A DNA stretch of 64,000 nucleotides, from assembly GCA_001600175.1 (NCBI GenBank), contig BCJC01000002.1, positions 2,453,111 to 2,517,110 of the forward strand, read 5' to 3'. This DNA comes from Erythrobasidium yunnanense. Lineage: Eukaryota > Basidiomycota > Cystobasidiomycetes > Erythrobasidiales > Erythrobasidiaceae. Shown in pieces: positions 45,102 through 56,640 of this stretch; the stretch's first letter is position 1, and every line of letters starts with the position of its first letter. The position numbers were made by a program, and so were the translations under genes. The notes under the pieces are model-generated. The model made no database searches. It was not told where the DNA came from and worked only from the letters and a program-made list of their open reading frames with translations.

Positions 45102-47184
45102 ATGGGCGATGACGAGAGCGATGCCGTGCAGCCCGCCCTGCTCAATGCCTTTCTTCTCACAACTCGCGACGCCCTCATGGTTCTGGAAGCTGCCCGCAGA
45201 GGTATCTGCCCAGTAGTAACTAGGCGGCTACACGATAGTGAGAAGACTGCGCTCGTCGGGAGTGGCACAGTGTTCGCATTCGACGAGAATGCAACCGGCA
45301 TAAAGCGGTGTAAGCTTGGTTCATCTTTCATAAGCTCCAATACTGAGGGGCTGCAATTATAGGGACGGACGGCGCTTTGTGGAGTCCATCACGGATCATC
45401 GGCAATTTTCTAGTCTATCGAGGTGATTTACAACGCGATAGTTACAGATACAGATGCTAATCCTCGTTCGCTATCAGAACTGGAAAAGAAGAATGCCAAT
45501 GACAACGACAAATCCAACTCTGCGCGCCCATCGACAAGCAACAGCGAGCGATCCTCATCACCCAGGCAGCCACTCAGCGATCCTTTCGGTGCGATCCCCG
45601 TCGACTCTTCCCTCCCTGCAAATGCTTCCGGCGACGCTCGTAACACAGAGCAGCCCTTTGCCGCTTCCCCTTCAGGATCTACCGGCCTACAGCGAGATCT
45701 CGAAAGAGCGCTTGTAGGCAGCCTGACCACAAGTTACCGCTTCAAGAAGGATGGCCTAGTTAAGAAGACTATAAGCAATGGCAGTCTGCATATCATGTAA
45801 GGAGAACCTGTCCAAGCCGCTCTGTATCGGAATATACTGACGTCCGCCTTCTGCCTCAGATGTTACTATGTAAGGGCATCGCAGGCTGCTACACGCTTCT
45901 TCGCTTACACAATGCTCCTGCAGACCATCGATGACGTGATAGCTGGCCGCTTGCGGACACCCTCAAGTCTCAATGAGCTCGCAAGTCTGGAGATCTCTCC
46001 CGGTCTTCTAAACCCGAAGAATTTCAGAGTTCCTCCTATGTTGGAGTACGGTATGTCATCCTACTGAGTCTTTGTCTGTGCTGCCAGACTAACGCCTATT
46101 TCTGTTTCAGATATAGCCGGCAATCCTCGCTACGCAGGGGAGGAGACCGAGGCTACGACTGGCCCGTCTGTTTTAGCTCCACTTCTTTCAACATCACGCT
46201 CGGCGCCTATTCCTATTCCGCCAAGTGCTTACGAGCCATACCGTCGCCAATCCTTGGGAGTAGTCACCTCACCTGGCGCTATCTCCCCTGTAGCTAGACA
46301 GATGTCTGTCTCTGTCCCTTTCTCGGACGGTACTCCAAGTAGCTATACATCAAGGTTGAGCGCAACGCGACCTTCAGCGCCGTACCCGGAGGGATGTAAG
46401 TGACTATCAATTTCCTGTTGCCTAGTTACTTCTGACATGGATGCAAACATCCAGCCGGGCACTATCCAGCGCCAGCTTGGGATGCTCCTCACCCATCCTC
46501 CGCTATATCTCCTACCCTACCTCAATTCGAGGCTTCATACAGCAGCAAACCTCCATATTCCCACACTCCGCCGGGATCTTTAGGCTTGTCCATCGCCCAC
46601 ACTCATGCACACGCGCCACATCAGCGACCTTCGACTGCTGGGCCTCTAGCTGGGGCTTCGGCTCTACAGCCTATGTCGTATACAAACAGTAGACGGGCCA
46701 GCGACGCCAGCTATAGCACAAGCTACAGTAACAGCTACGGTGGCTCGCACTACCACGCTGGCCCTTCGACCTATGCGCATTCGGAGCGCCAACGGTCGGA
46801 GACAGTGCCAAGCTACATAGGCTCAAGCAGTATACAACCATCTTTTCAGCAAACACCAGGAACGACACCTTCCTATACAAACTATCCTGCGGATTATAGC
46901 ACGAATGGCAAGTATCTCCCAGGCCGGACCTCTGGCCAAGCCTACTATTCCGGGAGACCGACATACAGTGCCGACATGCACTTCCAGCAATCTGAATTCC
47001 CAGCTTCACACCCAGAGGAGCCTGCTTCCACCGGCTTACCTGGATTCGTGGAGCCAGGCTACTATCGCAACGAGCATCCTCCGCTAGAGGAGCACCCACA
47101 GGAACCGCCAGATACCTATACATACGACCAGCAAGTACTAAATGGACGCTCGCCGTGGCAGAGCATGCCGAGGCAGTTTCCGTA
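45102..47184 (+). CDS. WOPR-domain transcription regulator (Wor1/Ryp1/Sge1/Gti1-Pac2 family)
   Basis: DNA-binding master regulator family that controls cell-type switching, morphology and virulence in many fungi. The first half of the WOPR domain reads TTRDALMVLEAARRGICPVV, TRRLHDSEK, SGTVFAFDENATGIKRW, TDGALWSPSRIIGNFLVYRE. A Ser/Pro-rich insert follows. The second half reads YRFKKDGLVKKTIS, HIICYY and TIDDVIAGRLRTPSSLNEL. HIICYY is assembled through a 10-nt exon (45860-45869) between two introns (45797-45859 and 45870-45923). The C-terminal half is Ser/Tyr/Pro/His-rich with no fold, typical of the family. The stop follows PRQFP. Direct targets cannot be inferred. Confidence 0.92.
45860..45869 (+). 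other. 10-nt coding micro-exon in the WOPR gene
   Basis: Bases between CTGCCTCAG and GTAAGGG. Joining the flanks through these ten bases keeps frame and yields the conserved -CYYTIDDVIAGRLRTP segment. Skipping it shifts the frame and removes the tyrosines; reading through the second intron inserts an 18-residue stretch with no family match. Confidence 0.7.
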
Positions 47185-47508
47185 AGTAATCTGGGGGCGT
47201 CGTCTCTGTCAGCAAACGAAGTAATCACGCAGTTAGCAATGAGTGAAGCGCTTCCGTACAGTGCTTTCTGTGATGTGTGTGCGTAGAACGGATACCTAGA
47301 CAGCGGCAAGGTGTCAAACTAATCAGAGAACATGTGGGCGAGCAAAGGGAAGGAGTACATCAAGGTCTACCACCTTGGGTTCAGTGTACTTTAGCTGTAG
47401 TATATCGCATGGGTGTTGGGAGCTAGAACACGCAAAGAAGGATCAGAAATGTGATTATCCTGTTGAGCGATCGCATCGTACATCGCTTCTGGACCGCTGC
47501 ACCTTTTA
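47185..47508. other. Intergenic region WOPR / MRS2
   Basis: 324 nt between two same-strand genes. It holds the WOPR 3' UTR and the MRS2 promoter. Nothing else was seen. Confidence 0.35.
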
Positions 47509-49541
47509 ATGCAAAAAGAGCTGCCCAAGCGATGCTCAAGACTCCTGCAAGCGTCGCTGTTATCCTACAGAAGCTGTTCGCCTGGCCGTGATACTTTCCG
47601 GTTGCGACATGTTCTCACCTCGAGCAAAACTCGTCACCGCTCTGCAAGCTCTCTTTCCGCTGCAGCTATCCAATCCAGACCATCATACCGTACACTGCGA
47701 AGCGCGTCTGGCTTAGCTACCGTCTCCGACAACTATTTCAGTCCGAATCCTCAGCCGAGATCTGACGAAATACTGGCAAAGAAGCGAGCGCAGGATATAG
47801 AGAAAGCATGGGCAGAAGCACACAGACGCGGGAAGGAAGCTGGTAGATACGTCGAAGAAGCAGAAAAGATCCTTGCCGATCATACGGGCTCCCTTCTATC
47901 GCGAAATGCGAATCGCATTGAACAGGCGAGACTCGCCAACGCTCGACTCAGTCTAGACAGTGACAGCGATGATAGCAAAGTATACGCAGATTCAGCCTCG
48001 AGCTTGGGGCATTTCGGGTATCGAGATCTGGTTATAAGAGTTACGACTCTGGACGCCCAGGGCGATGTTCAGGCGAGGAATCAGATAGTCGCAAAGAATA
48101 CACTATGCACCCAGAACGGAGTCCAGGTAAGCTCTCTGAAGGCCTTCCTGCCTGAAGCATGACTGAGACGATCGCAGCCCCGCGACCTGCGCAAAGTCGA
48201 CAGCGGAGTCACCAATGTCATACCTCAAATGTATGTAGTGTGATTGAAAATCTGCGAACCTAACTGACATGATGGTCTTAGCCTCGTACGCCGAGAGGCC
48301 ATCTTGGTCAACATTCTTCACATCCGGATCCTGATCAAGCAGAACTCGGTTATGCTTTTTGATGCTATGGGAACTCACGATTCTCAGATACAAGAGCAGT
48401 TCCTCAAGGAATTGTCTGCAAGCCTGAAACTGGGCTACCGCAATTCTGGAGGGATGCCTTACGAGTTTCGGGCGCTCGAAGCAGCTCTATCCAGCATTGC
48501 CACTGCACTTGAAGATGAGCTTCGAGTCCATATGACCGAAGTCAACCGGCTTGTGACTCGCCTAGAAAGTCACATTGGCAAGTAATCCTTGATGTGCACT
48601 TAGGGCTACGCGCTGACATGTCGGACAGTCGCACAAGAACTTCATGGACTCTTACACTACTCGCGACAGCTTGCAGCTTTCCAGCGTAGAGCCAAATCGG
48701 TCCTGTCTGCTATCGACGAGGTGCTGGAGCAGGACGACGATCTGTCCGCAATGTACCTATCAGAGGGTGCTGTGCGACCTAGGGATGCAGATGACCATCA
48801 AGGTATGTTTTCTTCTCTCGCACAGCGTATTGTAACTGAATGGTCCACGCAGAGGTCGAGATGCTATTGGAAAGCTTTAGCAAGCAGGTGGAAGCTACCG
48901 TCAGCGAAGCCGACTCCAAAGTGGCAGACCTGCATCAGACGCAAGATGTCATCGAACTCATCTTGGACTCCAGCCGGAACTCGCTGTTGACACTGGACTT
49001 GCAGGTGCGCGGATCATCGATGTATTATCATGACTTTTGCTGACTTTCATGTCCCAGGCTTCTATAACTACTATGGGGCTGGCGTGTGGAGCATGTAAGC
49101 AAGCAATTTCCTGACTTTTCGATATGCAACTTAGTCACATACGCAGTTATCGCTGGTCTATTCGGCATGAATGTACGTAAGATTCGGTAAACTTAGCAGA
49201 TTAAGTTGCTTACGAATCATTCCCAGCTTCATTCCTCGCTCGAAACACACCCTAATGCCTTTTGGGTCACGACTGGCCTTGCTGCAACGTTAGTCAGTCT
49301 GGTAACTCTCGGCGGTCTACGAAGAGTCTCTCGACTTCGCAGTATCGGCCTTGGCCAAGGCATCTTCGGCGAGTACAGGCCTGTCCAGCAGAAAGGCAAT
49401 CTCGCTGCACGACGGCCTGCAGGACTATTCGGAGGAGACAGTGCCGTTGGCGGAAGGAAAGCATTATACTACGAGAAGATGAGGAAAGCACACGTGAAGC
49501 GGGATAGAACCGGCTCTTTCAGCCAAGCTCGCGGAGGCTAG
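47509..49541 (+). CDS. MRS2: Mitochondrial inner-membrane Mg2+ channel MRS2/LPE10
   Basis: CorA-type channel that brings Mg2+ into the mitochondrial matrix. The first 60-80 residues are basic with few acids (MQKELPKRCSRLLQASLLSY), a presequence. Matrix-domain motifs follow: PRDLRKVDSGVTNVIPQILV, REAILVNILHIRILIKQNSV, FEFRALEAAL-like YEFRALEAALSSI, LLHYSRQLAAFQRRAKSVLS, AIDEVLEQDDDLSAMYLSE. Near the C-terminus come LLTLDLQASITTMGLACGA, the signature GLFGMN that shapes the pore, and a second membrane segment (VTTGLAATLVSLVTLGGL). Eight or so short introns break the second half. The Lys/Arg-rich C-tail is a matrix tail. A coiled segment near residues 100-140 is an insertion relative to yeast. 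Confidence 0.92.
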
Positions 49542-49987
49542 GACATCCACCCCAGGTTTCCTGCTTGAGAGCAACAGCTTGCACAAGTGGCAGAAGCTCA
49601 GATCCCTGCCTGAAGAGGTCTACAAAGGCTACAAAACTCTCCTCATCTACCTTGGCAATTGCCTTTGTAGCCGGATACCCTCCACAACTGCCTCGCCCCT
49701 CCCTGGTCGACTGGCTCATTGCTGGCGATGGTCTCTGCTTGTGCTTGAACTGAACACAGGACCGAAGCAGACAAAACCAGCCAATGACACTCCTTCAAGC
49801 ACTCGCGAGGCCAAACAGTCGTGCCTCGATGTACGTCTGGGCCTGTCTCTACGCTATCGCGTTGCAATGCACTCGTGGTGAGTGACGCAGGCGTCTCGTC
49901 TGTATCGTATGCTTATGCTGAGGCTGCCACCCAGTCTTCGCATCTGTGGGCATTGGCGAGCGGGATTTGCCGATGACCCCTACTACG
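49542..49987. other. Intergenic region downstream of MRS2
   Basis: About 450 nt. Several overlapping open stretches on both strands, none with a recognised family or convincing exon ends. It should contain the MRS2 3' UTR and the promoter of the small gene that follows. Confidence 0.3.
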
Positions 49988-50344
49988 ATGTCGAACCTGG
50001 TAGCGAGAGCAGCTAAAACAACACAGTGGGTCTGCCATTGGTCAGACGTCATCAACGGTACGCGGACAACACCCATGATGTAAGCCAGCTGTATCTGCTA
50101 TACGTGCCGCCTTTAGTCGCTGACGCTCGATACTGCAGTCTGGTCATTGGACTCTCGGTAGGAGGTGCAGCGGGCATTGCTGTGAGTGTCAACGACAGCA
50201 CCGTTACAGAATGCGTTCAGGCGGCTGACTTGCAGGATCTCACATCTTGTTTAGATCGCTGCCTTTACATTCTATCAAGCTGGAGCGAATGCTCGAATGA
50301 GCGCGAAAGGAGGCATGGGAGGAGGCGGCATGGGTGGATACTAA
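49988..50344 (+). CDS. Small single-pass membrane protein, Gly/Met-rich tail
   Basis: Three exons (49988-50079, 50139-50181, 50255-50344) give 74 residues in a continuous frame. It starts MSNLVARAAKTTQ, has one membrane segment (LVIGLSVGGAAGIAIAAFTF) and ends YQAGANARMSAKGGMGGGGM and GGY. The Gly/Met tail and the basic, amphipathic start suggest a mitochondrial or ER small membrane protein, but no family is recognised. The two introns have good ends and both lie inside or just before the membrane segment, which supports the model. An upstream start (MTPTTMSN) is possible. Confidence 0.55.
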
Positions 50345-50904
50345 GCAGTAAGCCCCGTCTCGCTCGCTCGTTTCATCTGCATACCTTTGCTGGCAGACAT
50401 CGATTCCTCATCCGATGTTGAATGTTCTCACATATACCCTATCTGCAGACTGATACAATAGAAGGATTAGCTTCACTTCGTGCAATGCGTTGCAAGCGTC
50501 CCTGGAGGTCTGATTCGGTCCCGAGCACGGCCATTGCTGATTGGCCAGGATGCCTTAACCAGGATCTTTTTGGGCAGGTAAAGCGAGCAGGCAGCACAGA
50601 GCGCAGACTATGATGGTAGATGATCAGATCTGGCGGCTTGTATACCCAGCGGGCCTTCAGACGTTACTTGTTGCTCGCTGTTGCGGAACCAGGAACCGAT
50701 ACTTACTTTGAAGCCGTTCAGTGCGTTCGCTCAAGCAGTTCAGCGTGAAGCTCTGGTGTCTCGTAATGTACACTCGACGCTCTGCGCATCTGCCCTTCAT
50801 GTTTTGTCGTCGAGGCCTGGCAGCGAGGTCCCCTTTCTTTCGTCCAACTCGAGCCTTTTCGACCCAACTTGCACCCATTTTCCAGCCAGAAAACCCCAGC
50901 AGAA
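50345..50904. promoter_or_regulatory. Upstream region of the 14-3-3 gene
   Basis: 560 nt before the 14-3-3 start. It is expected to hold a strong promoter and 5' leader, since 14-3-3 is an abundant protein. No exon or RNA gene was seen. Confidence 0.35.
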
Positions 50905-52523
50905 ATGTCAGGAGTAAGTAGCAGCAGAAACAGCAGCAAGTCCCGCGATGCCATCCGTGTCCACGTCCGCCTGGTCATCGTCCCTCCCTGGCTGGCCTTC
51001 GATTTTCCCGCCCTGGCGTCGAGCCGCGAAAACCAGGTCAAGACAGTCAGAGGGAAGCACTGCTTTGCTTGTAGATGTTGGAGGGATACTACACGCTGGT
51101 TTGGCGAAGCGTGGCTTCGTTTTCTAGCGCAGTTTGGCCTGGCCCCTTCCCATTCCAGCGGTCCCGTCGACAACGCTCTACGACGAAGGACAAGAATCGT
51201 CGCAGTAGGATATGCAGCCGGAAGTTGCGTGGACACTGGATGGCTCGCGGACATGCTCTTCGTCGCGCTTGACGGGCTGTTTGGGCAACGAGGCTGATTG
51301 CGCGTTTTTACTTCAACCCTTGTGACAACAGGAACGGGAAACCGATGTCTACATGGCCAAGGTGGGTTCTTATAGCATCTTGCTGGGTGCGCGAGCGTAA
51401 CTGACCTACGTTGTTTCTGCATTACAGCTTGCCGAGCAGGCAGAGCGATACGATGAGATGGTAGGCTCCTCGCCTATCAGCCCGAAAGTACCTAGTCTGA
51501 TATTATCAACGTGTGAAGGTCACATACATGAAGAACGTCGCCAAGGTGGGTGCTATTTCCACGCCAGTTCGCGGGTTGGCGCTGACAGGTCGCCACCTTT
51601 TACAGCTCGGAGTTGAGCTTTCAGTCGAGGAGCGCAACCTGCTGTCCGTCGCATACAAGAACGTAGGCTACTCTCGAAGATTGCAAGCGCGCACCCGCTC
51701 ATATGTTTTTTCAGGTCATCGGCGCGCGCAGAGCTTCATGGAGAATCATCTCGTCGATTGAGCAGAAGGAGGAGTCCAAGGGTAACGATGCCCAGGTCAC
51801 CAAGATCAAGTCTTACCGCACCAAGGTCGAGGCCGAGCTTGCCGACGTCTGCAATGACATTCTCGGCGTACTCGACCAGCACCTCATCCCATCCGCTCAG
51901 GCTGGCGAGTCCAAGGTCTTCTACCACAAGATGTAGGCTGCGCATGAGTTTGACGACCAGGAACCTCTGCTGATCACGTCGGACAACAGGAAGGGTGACT
52001 ACCACCGTTACTTGGCTGAGTTCGCCTCCGGCGACAACCGCAAGGGTAAGCCTGCGTATTGGACATATGATCGATCGTTGCCTGACTCTCGCATCTCCTC
52101 AGGCGCTTCCGAGTCTGCCCACGAGTCTTACAAGCAGGCTACCGAGATTGCCCAAACCGACTTGGCACCAACCCACCCTATCCGCCTGGGTCTAGCCCTC
52201 AACTTCTCCGTCTTCTACTACGAGATCCTCAACTCCCCAGACCGTGCATGCCACCTCGCCAAGCAGGCGTTCGATGATGCCATCGCTGAGCTCGATACTC
52301 TGTCAGAGGAGAGCTACAAGGACTCTACGGTATGCTGCGCCTACAAATTCTATCATTCGATCAACACTGACTTCCTTGCCTTTCGCAGCTCATCATGCAA
52401 CTCCTCCGTGACAACTTGACATTGTGGACGAGCGACATTCAGGATAATGCCCAGGCCGAGGAGAAGCCCGCTGCCGAGGAGACCAAGCCAGAGGAGTCCA
52501 CCGAGGCGCCTGCTGCCGCATAA
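50905..52523 (+). CDS. BMH1: 14-3-3 protein
   Basis: Phosphoserine/threonine-binding dimeric adaptor. Spliced sequence: [75 protein letters not shown], later [60 protein letters not shown] and LTLWTSDIQ. Phosphate-binding Lys, Arg-Arg-Tyr and Val-Asn contacts are all in place. The acidic Ala/Glu/Pro tail is typical of fungal 14-3-3. Exon 1 is only 9 nt (ATG TCA GGA), followed by a 416-nt intron, the longest in the window, then exons of about 30, 33 and 27 nt. The intron holds open stretches in other frames that are not genes. Confidence 0.94.
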
Positions 52524-52905
52524 GTTGTCTTCGTGTGTGTTATCTGCGTGGGCTGCCCGGTGACCCGATGGGCATATTTAGAAACTTCGATGTAGAGGAT
52601 GCCTGATCAAGTGCTAGCATTCTCTTTCCCCTCTATGCTCTTCTTCCATTCTTATACTACCGAAATACCATTCTCTCGTCTACTATTCAATACTCTTTCC
52701 AAGTATTTCTCCCTAGCTTTCCCATCCGGTTCTGAAGTAAATCAGCAAGAATATCAAGCTTCTTACAGTCATCGTGCTCTCTTTTGCCCGCTCACCCGTT
52801 TGCTCAATACTTTCGTCGCGCCTGGTCGTGCCTTGTTCGTACACAAATACTTCGAGGCTTCAAAGCAGCCAGTTCTGCTACGCGTATGCAGAACTTGAGC
52901 TCTCT
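52524..52905. other. Intergenic region 14-3-3 / UBLCP1
   Basis: About 380 nt between two same-strand genes: the 14-3-3 3' UTR, which is pyrimidine-rich, and the promoter of the phosphatase gene. A 99-codon open stretch here has no family likeness. Confidence 0.35.
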
Positions 52906-54810
52906 ATGATGAACGAAGACCGCAAGGATGAGCGGTCAGATGTCGCGCAGCATACCGAAGTCATACAAGAAGTACGAAACCTCAGACTGCCAGGAACGAC
53001 CTGTAAAAAGCCTGACGTCCATGTCAATGGCAGCAGTCAACGCAGCAAGAAGCTGACAAGATAGTCGAAGTCTTCCTGGATCTGCGCTACAAGTGGTCCG
53101 GGACGATTGTAAGGCTTGTCCGCAGAGAATCACGATGCATGCTGAGTCCTCGGATCCACCGCCAACCCTCTTCACTGCGATTTTCCTTACCCATATCACT
53201 GTACTGACCGTGCTGTAGTATGCCTTGAGCGGTGAGACGCCTGGCTGAAGTGTTGTGACCTCGCGCTGACATGCCCGTTCTACGCGCGCCCAGTTGGCGA
53301 AAGCGATACTGTGGGAGATTTGAAAGCTCTCATCTTTTCTCAAACTACCGTACCTCCCGAAAGACAGAAGATCCTGAACCTGGTCAAAGGGAAATTGCCG
53401 GACGATGAAGTCGCCTTGTCTCATCTATCACTACATGAGCGGGCAGGCAAGGAGTTCACAGTGCTAGGTGAGAGGTACCGTACGTGATAGCCTGACTGAA
53501 ACAAGCTGAACTCGGTCTCTCAGGGACGCCTATCGGCAAAGAACTACAAGCTTCTCTGGCCATTGGTCCCTCCGATAGTCTAGACGAGAAGGTACGCATA
53601 TCTCAATACTTCAGTCTGTTGTCGTCTGACTTGTGCCCCGACAGGATGTCGATCCTGCTAATGCCTTGAGCGTGAATGACCCGGTGCAACAGCGTCGGAA
53701 CCATCGCAAACTGCTAGAAGCGACGAACAAGCTAAATATCAATATCATGAATGAGCCGCGGCCGGGAAAGAAGCTTTGCGTGCTGGATTTGGATTACACG
53801 ATACTCGTCCGTCCTTCCGGGCTTTAGAAGGGATTCTGCTGATCTATGCACCAGGACACGCATGCTTGGAAAAGCAACGAGTTTCACGCAATAGACTATA
53901 TGCGGCCGGTATGGCACCTCTCTTCCATCATTCTAATGAAGCTAATATCGTAAATTAGGGAATGCACGACTTTCTGGCTGCGATCTATCCGCATTGTAAG
54001 GAGAGTAGCACTTCCCCATGACCTCACTCACAAATTACGCTTGTTGCACAGATGATATCGTGATCTGGTCTCAGACAAGCTGGATGGCAAGTAATCTTGG
54101 ACCCTATATATTGGGGTCTGACTTATGTTGCTGTATAGTGGCTAGAAAGTAAGCTTATCGAGCTAGGGATGGTAGGCGAAGAGCAGCAGCGATACAAGAT
54201 ATCCTTTGGTGAGGTATGCATAGACTGATCTGATCTATCGAGCTGAACCTGCTTTCGGACTGCAGTGTTGGATAGAACACCGATGTTCTCTGTATATTCT
54301 GCACGGCATGGCAAAGCTTTCAAGCATGAAGTGAAGGTAGATCAAAGTCTGTCCCTAATTTCCGACATCCCGCTGAAATGCATATAGGCGCTCGAGATCA
54401 TATGGAAGAAGGTCAGTAGGAATCTAGATCGCTGTAGCTACATTTTCTGAAAGATGCTGCGCAGTTTCCAGGAGTATATTCAGCAGCCAATTCTATCCAT
54501 ATAGACGATCTTAGCAGAAATTTCGCTTTGAAGTGCGTTCACTTCGCTGTTTTCAGACCTCCAGCTAACTTGATCGTGTATAGTCCGCACCAAGGCTTGA
54601 AGATCAGCCCATACAAAGACGCGTCAAAAGCGCGCTATACAGACAAGGAATTGCCGGATCTAGCAGAGTCAGATAGCCCAAGCCTCCGAAGTGAAGTTGC
54701 GTGCTGACACCATTGGGAACAGGTACTTGGTCGCAATAAGCTCGTTGGATACGCTCGAAACTCTGGACCATAGCAGATGGAAGCATCATAAGACGCGGCT
54801 GGACCCGTGA
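52906..54810 (+). CDS. UBLCP1-type proteasome phosphatase (ubiquitin-like + HAD/FCP1 domain)
   Basis: Phosphatase that in animals binds proteasome subunit Rpn1 through its ubiquitin-like domain and removes phosphate from the 26S particle. The ubiquitin-like part reads IVEVFLDLRYKWSGTI, GESDTVGDLKALIFSQTTVP, PERQKILNLVKGKLPDDEVA, TVLGTPIGKELQA. The catalytic part has KKLCVLDLDYTIL (DxDxT nucleophile), RPGMHDFLAAIYPHYDIVIW, SQTSWMWLESKLIELGM, FVLDRTPMF, WKKFPGVYSAANSIHIDDL and FALNPHQGLKI. It ends YLVAISSLDTLETLDHSRWK and HHKTRLDP. At least eleven introns; that at 54087-54138 is GC-AG. Domain order matches UBLCP1 and its plant relatives. The first exon (MMNEDRKDERSD) is less certain. Confidence 0.88.
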
Positions 54811-55003
54811 GATGCCGGCATCCGCAAACAGGGACGCAGCCTCATTCAAATCCTACGCGATGTGGAGTATGAAGGCTTGTTGATGCCCAGATAAGTTGCT
54901 CAATGAGTATGTACGAATATTTTGTTGTTCCGCCACGACACTGCAGCTTTCATTGCAAAATATCGTTACGTCTGGGAGAAAGAGGTACACTGGTCGAGAC
55001 TGT

Positions 55004-56541
55004 CTATGCCGTGGATGCTTGCGGCCAGCGGACTCTCATGACCGTCCTTTCCACACCTCCCGTACTGCTTGCCCAAACGTTGTCCACCTCCGCATCATCA
55101 CCTATCTCATGCTTGAAAGCAATCTCTCCTCCTCCTACACCAAAGTAGATCCTCTTACACGCTACGAGCGTCAGCTGATCTTGCCTCGGCCTTGCGCTGC
55201 TTCTGAGGAGGTCCTTCAAGTGCGGTAAGTTGTCGAGATCATAGACCGTTTCGCTCGTTAAGATAGTATCGTATCTCTCGCTTTCAGGTACTTCGAAGCT
55301 GCTCCACCCGCCCGCAAAGCATTCTATCCGTATATTCCACCTCTTCAGGAAATCAAGCAATGAGTCAACTAGCTCGTCCGTCATTTCTAGCTCGTCGAGC
55401 TCCTCTTCGGTATCTTGCTGAGTAGTATATGAAGTGTCGCCGGAGATGATCGCCTCGCGCTTCTTCTTTCTAGTCTTGGGCATCCCGTCGGGCTGCTGTG
55501 TTGGGGTAGCACTTTTCTGCTCAATCGTCGTCTTCGCATCCCAGTACGCGAGTACGACATTGCAGAACGTAATGTACTGTAACACTGCAATTGATGGCAT
55601 TAGCATGAATACTCACAGAATAACGCAGCCAAGCTTACCTTCGACATTGTAGTCTTGCAGGTGAACCACAGTCTCTTCATCGCTCTCAGGCTGTTTTCCC
55701 GCAGCTTCTTCTGCCAATAATTGTTGGAAGAGCAATCCGAGCAGGTAGATTGTCGGGACAGCGGTACCACAGCCGACTTCGAGTACCCTCGTACCACGTA
55801 TACTCCTGCCTTCGCTAGGATAGCCTTGTTCATGTAGGCAGTCCTGTCAATATCACCAGTCTTCAGCTTCCGTCGACATCTGCTTGTTTGCATAACACGT
55901 ACGACTAGGTCCAAGCTGCCTTCCCATGTCTTCAACCCTCCTTCATATACACCTTTGATGAGATCCGTATCCCCGCCAAAACTAACACCTTGTATCGGCG
56001 ACTCGTTTCGAGGTATCGCGTTCCCATATGCACTCCCATCGTCATCTGAGCCATCTTCCTCATTCGCGAGCTGAAACCGCGCATCGAATAAATCTCTCCT
56101 CAGTATCTTTGCTGAAGAAACGGTTGCTTTGCCTGACTTCGTCAGGGGAACTTCTATGGCGGAGTAGGAGAGGGCGGGTGGAAGATGCTGGATCTGATAC
56201 GGGAGAGCACCGCATCAGTATATATGTAAGGAACACAAGTTGAAGATGAACTACCAGCTGGTCCAGGGAGAGCTTCCGGCACACGTTCCGTCGCTGCGGC
56301 TCGTTATTCGTTTGCTTCTGTAATTGCAGCTCGGCTAGACTTGATTCAAGGCCAGCTGCATGGTCTGTAGCATCTTGATGGTGAGAGATGACGGATGCAG
56401 GAGGGGTAGGATCATTGTCGTCAATCAGGTCGGCAGAGTCGAGGTCCTAGAGAAGCCAGAGCGTTGATCATGAGCTATACACTTCACATAGTTGTTGCCT
56501 TAAGATGCGTGTAGTACCCAATTGAACTTGAAGGCTGCCAT
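55004..56541 (-). CDS. HPM1: Protein-histidine methyltransferase HPM1 (METTL18 family)
   Basis: Seven-beta-strand methyltransferase; in yeast Hpm1 methylates a histidine of ribosomal protein Rpl3. The start MAAFKFNW joins across an intron to DLDSADLIDDNDPTPPASV. Motifs: GGLKTWEGSLDLVVRVM, then TRVLEVGCGTAVPTIYLLGL (AdoMet motif I), VVHLQDYNVEVLQYITFCNV, an acidic insert, YDTILTSETVYDLDNLP and LVACKRIYFGVGGGEIAFK. The FGVGGG motif and KTWE signature are particular to this family. The enzyme should act in the cytosol and nucleus. The insert of about 70 charged residues between motif III and IV is longer than in yeast. Gene is convergent with the UBLCP1-type gene and head to head with SPC1 (99 nt apart). 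Confidence 0.9.
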
Positions 56542-56640
56542 AATGCAACCGGGTCACGTATAGATTTCAAGGCTTTGCTCTTGACTTTATCTCGAAACTC
56601 CTGACAGTAACGACCAAGGGTTTCGCCCACTTCTTCAAGG

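Noticed and set aside
46671-47309. 212-codon minus-strand frame under the WOPR C-terminus
   Set aside because: Antisense of the Ser/Tyr/Pro-rich tail of the WOPR protein.
50869-51297. 142-codon frame overlapping the 14-3-3 start
   Set aside because: It runs through the first intron; the 14-3-3 exons have decisive family likeness.
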